From Paenibacillus phytohabitans (GTDB lineage Bacteria > Bacillota > Bacilli > Paenibacillales > Paenibacillaceae): 64,000 nt of DNA. This document shows, piece by piece, positions 37,054 to 46,531 of the stretch; within the stretch, counting starts at the first letter, position 1, and the number at the start of each line of letters is the position of its first letter. The position numbers and the translations under genes are program-made. Where the stretch lies: positions 1 through 64,000 of the forward strand of contig NZ_WHOB01000023.1 in assembly GCF_013141775.1 (NCBI RefSeq), given 5' to 3'. The notes under the pieces were generated by a model that did not search any database, was not told where the DNA came from, and was given only the letters and a program-made list of their open reading frames with translations.

Positions 37054-38179
37054 CGCCATCCCCCTCCGCCTCTTCCGCATTCACCAGAGGATCACCTTGC
37101 CCCAGAACAAGGCTTCTGGCGACGATATCGCCGTCACTTTGCATGAGCAGCTTGACCACTGCACCCGGTTTGTATTGCTTGAACCATTCGTTAATGTCCA
37201 CAAGTGACGTAACCCGGTGGCCATCTATCGCATACAGTACATCTCCCTCGGCAATCCCCGCCTTCCGTGCTTCTGCAGTGACCACCTTCGTAACCGTTAA
37301 AGGCTCCTCGGTAGGCAGCCCGACAATGACGGGCCAGCTCTCCTCCAGCTCCACTCCGAGACTCGGACGGCGGACTTCACCGTATTTGAGCAGCTGATTC
37401 ATAATATACTGCACCGTATCCGCCGGAATGGAGAAGCCCATATTTTCCACACCCACTGCCGCATATTTCAAGCTGTTGACCCCAAGCACCTCACCCTTCA
37501 TGCTGATCAGCGGCCCTCCGCTGTTGCCGGGGTTAATCGCTGTATCGCTCTGGATCAGCCGGTAAGCCGCATCGACCGAACGGTTGAGGCCGCTAATCAC
37601 TCCTACTGTAGCCGAATTTCTGAGGGAGAACGAAATAGGCGTACCGATCGCTATAACCTTTTCTCCAACTTGTATGCCTGCCGGGCTAGCGGCGAACTTT
37701 GCCGGCTTCAGGGATTTGGCTGTAATCTTGATCAGAGCGAGGTCACTCACCTCATCCAAATATGTATCCGTAATGTTATAGCTCTTGCCGTCTGAGGTAA
37801 CCACCACTGCATTCTGCAGCCCCTCCATGACGTGGGCATTGGTAATAATCCACCCGTCTGCTTTGACGATAATTCCGGACCCGTGTGTCAGATTGTAGCG
37901 GTCATCCGGGCCTACGGGGTCGCCACTGGCTTTGCCGATAATGCCCACGACTGATGGCGACACAGCGCGGATAATTTGTGGTACCGGATCCACTGCGGGT
38001 TTAGCCGTTTGCTCCTTGTTAACGGGTTTGACTCCACCTATTTGTCCAGCCGTTACAGGGCCTGTCCCTCCGTACACTGCGCCAAATGCAGACAGCGGAC
38101 TACCTGTGAATCCCGACAATATCAACCCGCACAACAGCACAACGCCACTCCGGGCAACTGCGTTCTTTCCCCCGTTCAT
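37034..38179 (-). CDS. HtrA/DegP-like trypsin-type serine protease with PDZ domain
   Basis: 381 residues. Hydrophobic segment at 12-32 is a signal or anchor. Chymotrypsin-fold protease 65-250 with full triad: H116 (TNAHVMEG), D146 (VSDLALI), S220 (NPGNSGGPL). One PDZ domain at ~285-365 (EARKAGIAEGDVLYAIDGHRV). An acidic tail (AEEAEGDGDDQAEE) ends the protein. Acts outside the membrane in protein quality control. First gene of a two-gene leftward unit with the stalk-domain protein, which may be its substrate or partner. GGGGGAAGG precedes ATG. Unlike many HtrA proteins of Bacillus it has no long cytoplasmic N-terminal domain. Confidence 0.92.
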   Translation of the reverse strand: MNGGKNAVARSGVVLLCGLILSGFTGSPLSAFGAVYGGTGPVTAGQIGGVKPVNKEQTAKPAVDPVPQIIRAVSPSVVGIIGKASGDPVGPDDRYNLTHGSGIIVKADGWIITNAHVMEGLQNAVVVTSDGKSYNITDTYLDEVSDLALIKITAKSLKPAKFAASPAGIQVGEKVIAIGTPISFSLRNSATVGVISGLNRSVDAAYRLIQSDTAINPGNSGGPLISMKGEVLGVNSLKYAAVGVENMGFSIPADTVQYIMNQLLKYGEVRRPSLGVELEESWPVIVGLPTEEPLTVTKVVTAEARKAGIAEGDVLYAIDGHRVTSLVDINEWFKQYKPGAVVKLLMQSDGDIVARSLVLGQGDPLVNAEEAEGDGDDQAEE

Positions 38180-38223
38180 CGCCTTCCCCCTTTCTCCTGT
38201 ACAGCTGATTCCTTTATCCTGTT

Positions 38224-38272
38224 AAAAAAAGACGCCTTTAGGCTCGCCGGGTGGCGGATAAAGGTGTCTTTG
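38224..38272 (-). terminator. Terminator after the small membrane protein gene
   Basis: On the minus strand AAAGACACCTTTA pairs with TAAAGGCGTCTTT, with one mismatch, around a GC-rich loop and is followed by TTTTAAC. It separates the 38308 gene from the htrA-like gene. Confidence 0.85.
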
Positions 38273-38307
38273 AAAGACCTTGCTTCTGAAGTTAGTTGTG
38301 CCTGAAC

Positions 38308-38517
38308 TTAGCTGAACCAATTCATAATCATTGCATAGTCAGAGACTGCAAAAACCAGCAGGCTCACCACTCCGAAGCCGATTGCAAATTTGTTCTTCTG
38401 CGGAGCTTTCAATAGCCGGACCACACCAATAAGAATCAGGATCGTGAATAGAATCATAAATACATCGAAGGTATGAAATGTAGACGGTTCTTGCGCGGCA
38501 GCTTCTGCAAGCAGCAT
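38308..38517 (-). CDS. Small membrane protein, DUF2759-like
   Basis: 69 residues with two hydrophobic helices: FMILFTILILIGVVRLL (19-35) and FAIGFGVVSLLVFAVSDYAMI (44-64), joined by a basic hairpin APQKNKF. GGAGG stands seven bases before ATG and a clear terminator follows, so it is expressed as a single gene. Size and helix-basic loop-helix layout match short DUF2759 proteins of Bacillales, whose job is not known. Family assignment is from memory of the pattern, not from a search. Confidence 0.7.
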   Translation of the reverse strand: MLLAEAAAQEPSTFHTFDVFMILFTILILIGVVRLLKAPQKNKFAIGFGVVSLLVFAVSDYAMIMNWFS

Positions 38518-38942
38518 GGCAATCCCTCCCTGAAAGTGTTGTCAAGCAAGTTCATCTAATCCATATCACCTTCTATGTTATCGCTACCATTTCAGTGACG
38601 CAATAGAAATTGTCTAAAAATTATGTATTTGTCATAAAAAATATTTCCGAAGCCGGAAATCAGCTGAAATACAGAGATATTTATCATTGACCATTCGTTG
38701 TAATATGTATTTTTCAAGGAGCTGATTTCTATTGCAGCTGCAAACAGCCTCTGCTAATCATTCAACGCAAAACCCTCTCTTTGAATCTTACTGCGGACAT
38801 GCTGTAGTTATGACTGTTCTGATTCTCTCCCGCCAGCTTAATTTTTGTCTGCACACATGAAATCGCATGCCACAACCCTCACTGTAAAACTCCAGACGAC
38901 GATGTTATGATCAGTCATGCAGAACTGGAGGTGCCCGCCGGC
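38518..38942. other. 425-bp gap upstream of the DUF3977-like gene
   Basis: Presumably holds the promoters of the leftward small membrane gene and the rightward DUF3977-like gene. The AT-rich part at 38580-38700 is the likeliest promoter site, but no hexamers stand out. A 42-codon frame from TTG 38732 to 38860 with AAGGAG ten bases upstream is possible but unsupported by any recognised family. Confidence 0.4.
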
Positions 38943-39182
38943 TTGAAATACATCGAATTCGGAATAGGAAATAGATGGCTGGTACGAACTGAGACCGAGA
39001 AGCCTGATGGTACAGAGATCGAAGCACGGGGAATTATCGGGCCTGTTAAATGCCGTTCCCTGTATATAAGAGTCTGGATCAGAAGAACGGTATGGATTCT
39101 GGATTCACAGGATGGCTTCAAGAAAGCCACCAAAGCGCGCAATCAATTCAAAGTGATCTTCGGCATCCGGAGTGAGTTGTAA
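38943..39182 (+). CDS. DUF3977-like small protein
   Basis: 79 residues from TTG 38943, placed there because GGAGGT lies ten bases upstream and the protein then opens LKYIEFGIGNRWLVRTETE, matching how DUF3977 proteins begin; an in-frame ATG at 38907 is possible but has no ribosome site. Conserved-looking segments: RTETEKPDGTEIEARGI, GPVKCRSLYIRVWI, WILDSQDGFKK, FKVIFGI. Soluble, mixed alpha/beta, no catalytic motif. Function unknown. A bidirectional terminator follows within 3 bp. Confidence 0.7.
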   Translation: MKYIEFGIGNRWLVRTETEKPDGTEIEARGIIGPVKCRSLYIRVWIRRTVWILDSQDGFKKATKARNQFKVIFGIRSEL

Positions 39183-39184
39183 TT

Positions 39185-39231
39185 AAAAAAAACAGCCCAT
39201 GTCCCACCTCGCAGTGGACCATGGGCTATTT
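39185..39231 (-). terminator. Bidirectional terminator between DUF3977-like gene and uvrA
   Basis: AGCCCATG and CATGGGCT form the base of a stem continued by imperfect pairing (GTCCCAC/GTGGAC). On the minus strand GTTTTTTTT follows, closing the uvrA transcript. On the plus strand ATTTAAGTTT follows. Confidence 0.85.
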
Positions 39232-39251
39232 AAGTTTGCAGCTTCCTCCGG

Positions 39252-42128
39252 TTACACCGTATCAGAGGTCTGAAGTTCAAGCGCCTGAGTACGTTCGGTG
39301 TCGCGTATGAGGACTGGCTTCAGATACCGGCCTGTGTAGGATTCCTCGACAGTAATCAGCTTCTCCGGAGTTCCGGTTGCAAGCACAGTTCCTCCGCCGC
39401 TGCCGCCTTCCGGACCCATATCAATTATATAGTCAGCAGTCTTGATTACATCGAGGTTATGCTCAATGACCAGGACCGATTCACCGGAATCCACCAGACG
39501 GTGCAGCACCTCAAGCAGACGGCCAATGTCGTCTACATGCAGGCCGGTCGTCGGCTCATCCAGAATGTACAGCGTCTTGCCGGTACTGCGGCGGTACAGC
39601 TCGGAAGCCAGCTTCACGCGCTGCGCTTCACCACCGGACAAGGTTGTCCCCGGCTGGCCGATGTTGATATAGCCCAGACCCACATCAAGCAGCGTCTGCA
39701 TTTTGCGGTGGATACGCGGGATATTCTTGAAGAATTCCGTTGCATCCTCGACGGTCATCTCCAATACATCGGAGATACTCTTGCCTTTATATTTCACTTC
39801 CAGCGTTTCGCGGTTATACCGTTTGCCCTTGCAGACTTCACAAGGCACATACACATCGGGCAGGAAGTGCATCTCAATCTTGATAATCCCGTCTCCCCGG
39901 CAAGCCTCACAGCGGCCGCCCTTCACATTGAAGCTGAAGCGCCCCTTCTGGAAGCCGCGTACCTTAGCCTCATTGGTCTTGGAGAACAGGTCGCGGATAT
40001 CATCGAACACACCTGTATAAGTGGCCGGATTGGAGCGTGGTGTACGCCCGATCGGTGACTGGTCAATCTCAATTACTTTATCCAGATTCTCAAGACCGCG
40101 GATTTCTTTATGCACACCGGGACGGACCTTGACGGCCTTGTTGAGCTGGCGTGCCAGGCTCTTATAGAGAATTTCGTTAATAAGCGAAGATTTGCCGGAA
40201 CCGGATACTCCGGTGACTGCTGTAAAGACACCAAGCGGAATCTTCACATTTACATTCTTCAGATTATTCTCTTTAGCCCCGCGAATCTCTATCCAGCGCT
40301 CATTATCGGTAGGACGGCGTGTGGAGGTGACGGGAATGAATTTGCGTCCGCTTAAGTATTCACCTGTCAGGGAGTTCGGATCGTCCATAATCTCCTGAGG
40401 CGTACCTTGAGCAATTACCTGTCCGCCATGTATTCCAGCACCGGGACCAATATCGATAATATAGTCGGCAGCCATCATGGTATCCTCATCATGCTCAACG
40501 ACGATCAGAGTATTGCCCAAGTCGCGCATATGAGCCAGCGTGGCAATCAGCCGGTCATTATCCCGCTGATGAAGCCCGATGCTCGGCTCATCCAGAATAT
40601 ACAGTACACCCATCAGACTGGAGCCAATCTGTGTCGCCAGCCTGATCCGCTGCGCTTCACCACCGGATAACGAGCCCGCTGCGCGGCTAAGCGTCAGATA
40701 GTTCAGCCCTACATTTACGAGGAATCCTAAGCGGCTGCTGATTTCCTTAAGAATCAGGTTAGCGATGGCCGTTTCTTTCTCACTAAGCTTGAGATTCTCG
40801 AAGAAGTCCAGACAATCTCCTATCGAAAGATCCGTAACATCGGCAACATTCTGCTGATTAATCGTCACGGCCAGAATCTCTTTCTTCAGTCTTTTGCCTT
40901 TGCAGACATGGCATGGCTTGGCGCTCATGAAGCCTTCGATAAACTCACGGATGCCTTCAGAAGCAGTATCGCGGTAACGGCGCTCCAGATTCGGGATGAT
41001 CCCTTCAAAAGCAACAAGTGCATCCTTGCGCTGGCCAAAGTCGTTCTCATAACGGAAGCGGATCTTCTCGCTGCCCGTTCCGTGCAGCAGCTTGGTCATA
41101 TGCTCCGGCGACAGGCTGCTGACAGGAACATTCTGTGGAATTTTGAAATGCTCACATACCGACTTCAGAAACTGCGGATAGTAGTTCGACGTACTGCCTG
41201 TCCAGGCCAAGAATGCACCTTCTTCGATGGACTTCTCCGCATCCGGGATCAGCAGATCCGGATCGACTACCATCTTCACACCAAGCCCGTCACATTCCGT
41301 GCAGGCACCAAACGGGCTGTTGAACGAGAACATACGCGGAGCAAGCTCTTCTATACTGAACCCGCAGATTGGGCAGGCAAAGCTTGCGCTGAATAAAAGC
41401 TCTTCCTGGCCCATCACATCGACCAGAATCTGACCGCCTGACAGCTTCAGTGCAGTCTCCAATGAATCAGTAAGACGTGTCTCTATATCATCCTTAACAA
41501 CAATCCGGTCAACAACGACTTCAATTGTATGCTTCTTATTCTTCTCCAGTACAATATCTTCCGTAACTTCGCGAAGCTCACCGTCAACACGCACACGAAC
41601 GAAACCTTGCTTGGAGATATCCGTGAACAAGCCTTTATGTTCACCCTTACGGCCTGAAATCACAGGTGCCAGAATCTGCAGGCGGGTCTTCTCCGGGTAT
41701 TGCATAATCCGGTCAACCATCTGTTCCACAGTCTGTGATGTAATCTCTATGCCATGATCCGGACAATGGGGATGTCCAACCCGGGCAAACAGCAGCCGCA
41801 GATAGTCATAAATCTCTGTAACCGTACCTACGGTTGAACGCGGGTTACGGCTTGTAGTTTTCTGGTCAATTGATATCGCCGGGGATAGCCCGTCAATGGA
41901 ATCCACATCCGGCTTCTCCATCTGACCCAGGAACTGGCGGGCATAGGCAGACAGCGATTCAACGTAACGGCGCTGGCCCTCGGCATAAATCGTGTCAAAT
42001 GCCAAAGATGATTTACCCGAGCCGCTCAGTCCCGTCAGCACGACGAAGCGGTCACGCGGAATCGTTACGTCGATGTTCTTGAGATTATGGGCCCTTGCGC
42101 CCTTGATTATTATACTTTCGTTCGCCAA
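39252..42128 (-). CDS. uvrA: Excinuclease ABC subunit A
   Basis: 958 residues, normal length. Damage-recognition ATPase of nucleotide excision repair, works as a UvrA2-UvrB complex. Two ABC halves: Walker [14 protein letters not shown] (33-45) and [10 protein letters not shown] (~645), signatures [12 protein letters not shown] and [12 protein letters not shown], and Walker B ILDEPS/TGLH. Zinc modules [10 protein letters not shown]...CTECDGLG (~255-285) and CEACRGDG...CEVCKGKR (~740-770). The tail after ~930 ([17 protein letters not shown]) is variable. uvrB lies upstream in the same direction, but with its own terminator and a 467-bp repeat-bearing gap between, so uvrA probably also has its own promoter. 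AGGAG precedes ATG. Confidence 0.98.
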   Translation of the reverse strand: MANESIIIKGARAHNLKNIDVTIPRDRFVVLTGLSGSGKSSLAFDTIYAEGQRRYVESLSAYARQFLGQMEKPDVDSIDGLSPAISIDQKTTSRNPRSTVGTVTEIYDYLRLLFARVGHPHCPDHGIEITSQTVEQMVDRIMQYPEKTRLQILAPVISGRKGEHKGLFTDISKQGFVRVRVDGELREVTEDIVLEKNKKHTIEVVVDRIVVKDDIETRLTDSLETALKLSGGQILVDVMGQEELLFSASFACPICGFSIEELAPRMFSFNSPFGACTECDGLGVKMVVDPDLLIPDAEKSIEEGAFLAWTGSTSNYYPQFLKSVCEHFKIPQNVPVSSLSPEHMTKLLHGTGSEKIRFRYENDFGQRKDALVAFEGIIPNLERRYRDTASEGIREFIEGFMSAKPCHVCKGKRLKKEILAVTINQQNVADVTDLSIGDCLDFFENLKLSEKETAIANLILKEISSRLGFLVNVGLNYLTLSRAAGSLSGGEAQRIRLATQIGSSLMGVLYILDEPSIGLHQRDNDRLIATLAHMRDLGNTLIVVEHDEDTMMAADYIIDIGPGAGIHGGQVIAQGTPQEIMDDPNSLTGEYLSGRKFIPVTSTRRPTDNERWIEIRGAKENNLKNVNVKIPLGVFTAVTGVSGSGKSSLINEILYKSLARQLNKAVKVRPGVHKEIRGLENLDKVIEIDQSPIGRTPRSNPATYTGVFDDIRDLFSKTNEAKVRGFQKGRFSFNVKGGRCEACRGDGIIKIEMHFLPDVYVPCEVCKGKRYNRETLEVKYKGKSISDVLEMTVEDATEFFKNIPRIHRKMQTLLDVGLGYINIGQPGTTLSGGEAQRVKLASELYRRSTGKTLYILDEPTTGLHVDDIGRLLEVLHRLVDSGESVLVIEHNLDVIKTADYIIDMGPEGGSGGGTVLATGTPEKLITVEESYTGRYLKPVLIRDTERTQALELQTSDTV

Positions 42129-42347
42129 CGGTACCTCTCCTTTATAAAAAACTATTTCAAAAGCTAGTTTTTTTCTATTTAAAAACTTAATTCAAAAGTT
42201 CTAATTCAAAAGCTATTTAAAATATTTTCGATCCCTCCCAAACCCTCCCTTCCAAGGGAGGGCCCCAAGGGTTGCACCCTCTGGACACCCGCAAGCTCGG
42301 CGGAAAGAGTTAGGACTGGGATGGAATTGGCTACTGGGGCAATGGGA

Positions 42348-42517
42348 GCGCTAGTCCCTACGGGACCGCTATACTGTAGAGCAGGACACAGTTAGAGCAA
42401 GATACGGCTCGCTACTGCTTGCCGATAACGCTGTCCCTACGGGATGCGCGAACTGCGGCTGTTCCTACGGAATGCGCTAAGGGCGTAACTGCAGCTGTCC
42501 CTACGGGATGCGCTAAG
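42348..42517 (-). repeat. Degenerate short repeats between uvrB and uvrA
   Basis: Four relatives of the unit GCTGTCCCTACGGGATGCGC (plus-strand reading) occur at about 42348, 42427, 42455 and 42491. Each is centred on TCCCTACGGGA, a near-palindrome, and two neighbours end in GCGCTAAG. Spacings are unequal (79, 28 and 36 bp). The gap also holds an exact palindrome-like hairpin CCCTCCCTT/AAGGGAGGG at 42243-42262. No gene is credible across 42129-42532. Confidence 0.7.
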
Positions 42518-42532
42518 TGCAAATGTATCTTC

Positions 42533-42560
42533 AAAAAGAACGGCCAGTGAAGCGCCGTTC
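42533..42560 (-). terminator. uvrB terminator
   Basis: On the minus strand GAACGGC and GCCGTTC form a perfect 7-bp stem with loop GCTTCACTG, followed by TTTTTG. It lies 36 bp after the uvrB stop, so readthrough into uvrA is at least reduced. Confidence 0.85.
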
Positions 42561-42595
42561 CGTGATCATTAAGTGTAAGTGCTGGCGGGGCCAGC

Positions 42596-44587
42596 TTACT
42601 CGGCCCGCAGTTCGAGTAAAGCATCGCGCAGCTCGGCGGCGCGTTCGAATTGCAGGTTCTTGGCCGCGTCCTTCATCTCGGCCTCCAGACGCTGCATCAG
42701 GCTCTGCTTCTCTTTCTTGTTCAGCTTGCCGCCGGCACCGGTGAGATAATCGGCCTTCGACTCGGCCACCTTGGTGGCCTCGATGATGTCACGCACTTTC
42801 TTGTTGATTGTCGTAGGTGTGATGCCGTGCTTCTCATTATGGGCAATCTGAATTTCACGGCGGCGCTGGGTTTCGCTCATCGCCTTCTCCATGGAATCCG
42901 TAATACGGTCGCCGTACAGAATGACACGTCCATCAGAGTTACGGGCCGCGCGGCCGATGGTCTGAATGAGTGAACGCTCGGAGCGGAGGAAGCCTTCCTT
43001 GTCAGCATCTAGGATGGCGACAAGGGAGACCTCCGGCAGGTCAAGACCTTCTCTTAATAAGTTAATACCCACCAGTACATGGAACGTACCGAGCCGGAGA
43101 TCACGCAGGATAGCCATCCGCTCCAACGTCTTGATATCGGAGTGCATATAACGTACCTTAATCCCGATTTCCTTGAAATAATCGGTCAGATCCTCGGACA
43201 TCTTCTTCGTAAGTGTTGTAACGAGTACACGCTCATCACGCTCTACACGGTCACGGATTTCACTGATCAGATCATCAATCTGCCCCTCTGTAGGGCGTAC
43301 TTCGATGATCGGGTCCAGCAGGCCGGTAGGACGGATAATCTGCTGCACCATAGTATCGCAGTGCTCCATTTCGTATGGTCCCGGTGTAGCAGACACATAT
43401 ACAATCTGGTTCACTTTCTCTTCGAATTCCTCGAACTGCAGCGGACGGTTATCCAGCGCAGACGGGAGGCGGAAGCCATGCTCTACCAGCACGGTCTTAC
43501 GCGCACGGTCACCATTATACATAGCCCGGATCTGCGGCAGCGTTGCATGGGACTCATCAATAACAATCAGCATATCATCCGGGAAGTAATCCATTAAGGT
43601 ATATGGAGTCGCTCCCGGCTCACGGAAGGTAAGCGGGCCGGAATAGTTCTCGATACCGGAGCAGAAGCCCACTTCCTTCATCATCTCAATATCGTACCGC
43701 GTCCGCTGCTCCAGGCGCTGGGCTTCCAGCAGCTTGCCCGCATCACGAAGCACGGCCAGCCGTTCCTCAAGCTCCCGCTCAATGTTGATAATAGCTACAC
43801 GCATCGTTTCTTCCTGGGTGACAAAGTGTGAAGCCGGGAAGATCGCTATATGATCGCGCTCACCAATCAGCTCTCCTGTGAGAACATCAATCTCCGTAAT
43901 GCGCTCTATCTCATCTCCGAACAGCTCCACACGGATCGCATGCTCCCCCTGTGAAGCCGGGAAGATCTCGACCACATCGCCGCGTACCCGGAACGTCCCG
44001 CGTACGAAGTTAATGTCATTGCGCTGGTACTGGATCTCCACGAGCCTGCTCAGAATCTGATTGCGCGGCTTCTCCATCCCTACCCGCAGTGTCAACAGCA
44101 TACTTCCGTATTCCTGCGGCGAACCGAGGCCGTAAATACAGGACACACTCGCAACAATAATAACGTCACGCCGTTCAAACAGCGAACTGGTGGCGGAGTG
44201 CCGGAGCTTGTCAATTTCTTCATTTATGCTGGAATCTTTCTCTATGAAGGTATCGGAGGAAGGAATGTACGCCTCAGGCTGGTAGTAATCGTAGTAACTG
44301 ACGAAGTAGTCAACGGAATTGTTCGGGAAAAATTCTTTGAACTCACTCGCCAGCTGCGCCGCAAGCGTCTTGTTGTGCGCAATGACCAGCGTCGGGCGGT
44401 TCAGTTTGGAAATCACTTGTGCGATGGTAAAGGTCTTGCCTGTACCTGTCGCTCCCAGCAGCGTCTGGTGCTTCTTGCCCTGCCGGATGCCGTCCAATAA
44501 TTCTTCTATGGCATGAGGCTGATCGCCCTGGGGTGTATACTCGGACTCCAGTTCAAATGTCTTTGTACTGACGACAATATCACTCAT
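42596..44587 (-). CDS. uvrB: Excinuclease ABC subunit B
   Basis: 663 residues. Helicase-like subunit that takes damaged DNA from UvrA and recruits Uvr[16 protein letters not shown]alker A near residue 45, beta-hairpin region [13 protein letters not shown] (~92-104), DESHATLPQ motif [16 protein letters not shown] and QTIGRAARN as motifs V/VI, and the C-terminal UVR module [20 protein letters not shown]... which binds UvrC. GGGGAG stands before ATG. An SOS-type promoter lies ~100 bp upstream, consistent with LexA control of uvrBA in Bacillus. Confidence 0.98.
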   Translation of the reverse strand: MSDIVVSTKTFELESEYTPQGDQPHAIEELLDGIRQGKKHQTLLGATGTGKTFTIAQVISKLNRPTLVIAHNKTLAAQLASEFKEFFPNNSVDYFVSYYDYYQPEAYIPSSDTFIEKDSSINEEIDKLRHSATSSLFERRDVIIVASVSCIYGLGSPQEYGSMLLTLRVGMEKPRNQILSRLVEIQYQRNDINFVRGTFRVRGDVVEIFPASQGEHAIRVELFGDEIERITEIDVLTGELIGERDHIAIFPASHFVTQEETMRVAIINIERELEERLAVLRDAGKLLEAQRLEQRTRYDIEMMKEVGFCSGIENYSGPLTFREPGATPYTLMDYFPDDMLIVIDESHATLPQIRAMYNGDRARKTVLVEHGFRLPSALDNRPLQFEEFEEKVNQIVYVSATPGPYEMEHCDTMVQQIIRPTGLLDPIIEVRPTEGQIDDLISEIRDRVERDERVLVTTLTKKMSEDLTDYFKEIGIKVRYMHSDIKTLERMAILRDLRLGTFHVLVGINLLREGLDLPEVSLVAILDADKEGFLRSERSLIQTIGRAARNSDGRVILYGDRITDSMEKAMSETQRRREIQIAHNEKHGITPTTINKKVRDIIEATKVAESKADYLTGAGGKLNKKEKQSLMQRLEAEMKDAAKNLQFERAAELRDALLELRAE

Positions 44588-44685
44588 TTGCCCGTCTCCC
44601 CTCTATCGTCTAAAATATATGAATATATTATAATTGTAGCCCTAATAGTTGCCTATCCATACCGTACTGAAAAATATGGAAGATA

Positions 44686-44734
44686 GGAATACACGTTCCC
44701 GTTTATTATACAGCGTTGCCCAGATTGATGCAAA
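44686..44734 (-). promoter_or_regulatory. SOS-type promoter of uvrB with LexA-box-like palindrome
   Basis: On the minus strand TTTGCA (44734-44729), 18 bp, then TATAAT (44710-44705). Five bases later comes the palindrome GGAACGTGTATTCC (44699-44686), which fits the Bacillus LexA site CGAACRNRYGTTYC at 12 of 14 places. The operator would cover the transcription start. A second possible -10 (TATAAT, 44632-44627) with TAGGCA 17 bp before it lies nearer to uvrB. The region also lies upstream of the divergent motA gene. Confidence 0.65.
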
Positions 44735-44768
44735 CCATAATATATAGAAATTTAAGGAGCTTGAACTT

Positions 44769-45557
44769 ATGGATATCACTTCAATTATCGGCCTGCTGGC
44801 AGGCATTGCCGCAATGATCGGCGGCTTTCTCTGGGAAGGTGGAAGCTTATCCGGCCTGCTGCAGCTGAACGCCGCGCTGATCGTATTCGGCGGCACCCTT
44901 GCCGCTGTACTCATCAGTTTTCCGGCCTCCAGATTACGCAGCGTCCCGGCGGCTCTGCGCCTGGCATTCGGCAGACATCCCGACACCACCCAGGAGAAGG
45001 CCGAAGAGCTGATCTCCATGGCTGCAATCACTCGGCGCGGGGGTGTGCTCGCACTGGAGAAGAGAGCGGAGGAGCATCCCGATACCTTTACCCGCGAAGG
45101 GCTGTTCCTTATTGTCGACGGCAACGATCCTGATCAGGTCCGGCAAATCCTCGAGCTGGAGATGGACGCCAAGGAACTGAAGTATGAAGGCTATGCCAAA
45201 ATCTTCGAAGCCGCCGGCGGCTATGCTCCGACTATGGGCATTATCGGCACCGTAATGGGGTTGATACGGGTACTCAGCAATCTGACGGACCCTTCTAATC
45301 TGGGGGCCTCGATCGCTGTAGCTTTTACAGCAACGCTCTATGGCGTAGCCAGTGCTAATCTTATATTTTTACCCATCGCCTCCAAAATCAAATCCCGCAG
45401 CCAAAGCGAACTGGGCAGCATGGAGATGCTGCTTGTCGGTATCCTGTCCCTGCAGAATGGGGATCATCCGCATCTGGTCCGCAAAAAACTGACCGCCTTT
45501 ATTCCCGATGTCTCACCTAGACGCAGCAGCAATAATAACCCGGGAGACCCGCTATGA
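44769..45557 (+). CDS. motA: Flagellar stator protein MotA/MotP
   Basis: 262 residues, four helices. Forms the ion-conducting stator with MotB around the flagellar motor. TM1 ITSIIGLLAGIAAMIGGF, TM2 NAALIVFGGTLAAVLISF, then a large cytoplasmic loop (60-170) with charged residues that touch FliG, and TM3-TM4 (YAPTMGIIGTVMGLIRVL, GASIAVAFTATLYGVASANLIFLPIA) with the usual Pro, Gly and small residues. AAGGAG eight bases before ATG. Ends in an ATGA overlap with motB. No other flagellar genes are in the window; motP-type (sodium) cannot be told from motA-type here. Confidence 0.93.
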   Translation: MDITSIIGLLAGIAAMIGGFLWEGGSLSGLLQLNAALIVFGGTLAAVLISFPASRLRSVPAALRLAFGRHPDTTQEKAEELISMAAITRRGGVLALEKRAEEHPDTFTREGLFLIVDGNDPDQVRQILELEMDAKELKYEGYAKIFEAAGGYAPTMGIIGTVMGLIRVLSNLTDPSNLGASIAVAFTATLYGVASANLIFLPIASKIKSRSQSELGSMEMLLVGILSLQNGDHPHLVRKKLTAFIPDVSPRRSSNNNPGDPL

Positions 45558-46447
45558 GACAAAGAAACCGCCGCCAGGGACGTAGTAGAGGTAAGGAGAA
45601 CCGAGACCGCTGGATGATTACTTATGCGGATCTGATTACGCTTCTGCTCATTTTTTTCATCATCCTGTACGCCATGAGCAGTCTGGATACGCAAAAATAC
45701 GCGATCGTTACCGGTTCATTATCTGATACCTTTAAGAGCGGCAGTCCTGTGCTTGAAGGCGGAAATGGAGTGCTGGATGGTAATCAGGGGAACACGGGAG
45801 CCGCAGTCTCGAATGAACAGGAAGCAGGCGGAAGCACTGGTAGCGGTCTTTCTTCCGGGGGCAATGTGAAGGAGAATGGTTCGAACGGAACCGGGACGGG
45901 CACAGATACATCCGGGCAAAACGGGGAAACTGCAGAACACCAGCCTTCGGCGCGTGAGCTCGCTTTTCGTGAGCAGGAGGCCAAACTGGCCGCGCTTATG
46001 GGTGTAATCACCAAATACGTAGAAGATAACAACCTTGGGGAGCAGATCTTTGTAGCGGATAAACCGCAGGGCATTGCCATCACGCTTAGCGACCGGTTCC
46101 TGTTCGATGCCGGCAAAGCCGAGCTGAAGTCACCTGCCTTCCCGGCACTGCGCCAGCTCTCCGGCCTGTTCCGCGGAATCGGTGCCACGATCAGCATCGA
46201 AGGACATACCGACAATGTTCCGGTAACCGCCGCTTCAGATTACACGGATAACTGGGAGCTATCCGGCGCCCGCGCACTCTCTGTGCTGCGCTTCTTCCTG
46301 GATAACGAGGGGCTTAGCCCCGATACTTTTCAGTATGCCGGTTACGCGGATACCAGACCTGCTTACGATAACACTACCGCTGAAGGACGGCAAAAAAACC
46401 GCCGGGTCGAACTCATTGTCCTGCGGCAGCTTCAGGAGGAAGAATAA
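45554..46447 (+). CDS. motB: Flagellar stator protein MotB/MotS
   Basis: 297 residues. One N-terminal helix with the ion-carrying aspartate D26 (MITYADLITLLLIFFIILYA). The following linker of about 90 residues is unusually Gly/Ser/Asn/Thr-rich (SGSPVLEGGNGVLDGNQGN... GTGTDTSGQNGE), longer than in common MotB. The C-terminal OmpA-like peptidoglycan-binding domain is at ~165-295: SDRFLFDAGKAEL, ISIEGHTDNVPV, NWELSGARALSV, NRRVEL. Anchors the stator to the wall. Coupled to motA by ATGA. Confidence 0.93.
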   Translation: MRQRNRRQGRSRGKENRDRWMITYADLITLLLIFFIILYAMSSLDTQKYAIVTGSLSDTFKSGSPVLEGGNGVLDGNQGNTGAAVSNEQEAGGSTGSGLSSGGNVKENGSNGTGTGTDTSGQNGETAEHQPSARELAFREQEAKLAALMGVITKYVEDNNLGEQIFVADKPQGIAITLSDRFLFDAGKAELKSPAFPALRQLSGLFRGIGATISIEGHTDNVPVTAASDYTDNWELSGARALSVLRFFLDNEGLSPDTFQYAGYADTRPAYDNTTAEGRQKNRRVELIVLRQLQEEE

Positions 46448-46531
46448 CGCGTATCCGCAAGCGAATCAGCTCAGAGTTCTGCAGATGAGAAGGCACGGCA
46501 ACCATTTGCTAGTATAAGGAGATTGAACGCT

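Noticed and set aside
42348..42517. CRISPR array
   Set aside because: Units are degenerate, spacings are 28-79 bp and unequal, and no cas genes are near; better described as REP-like repeats.
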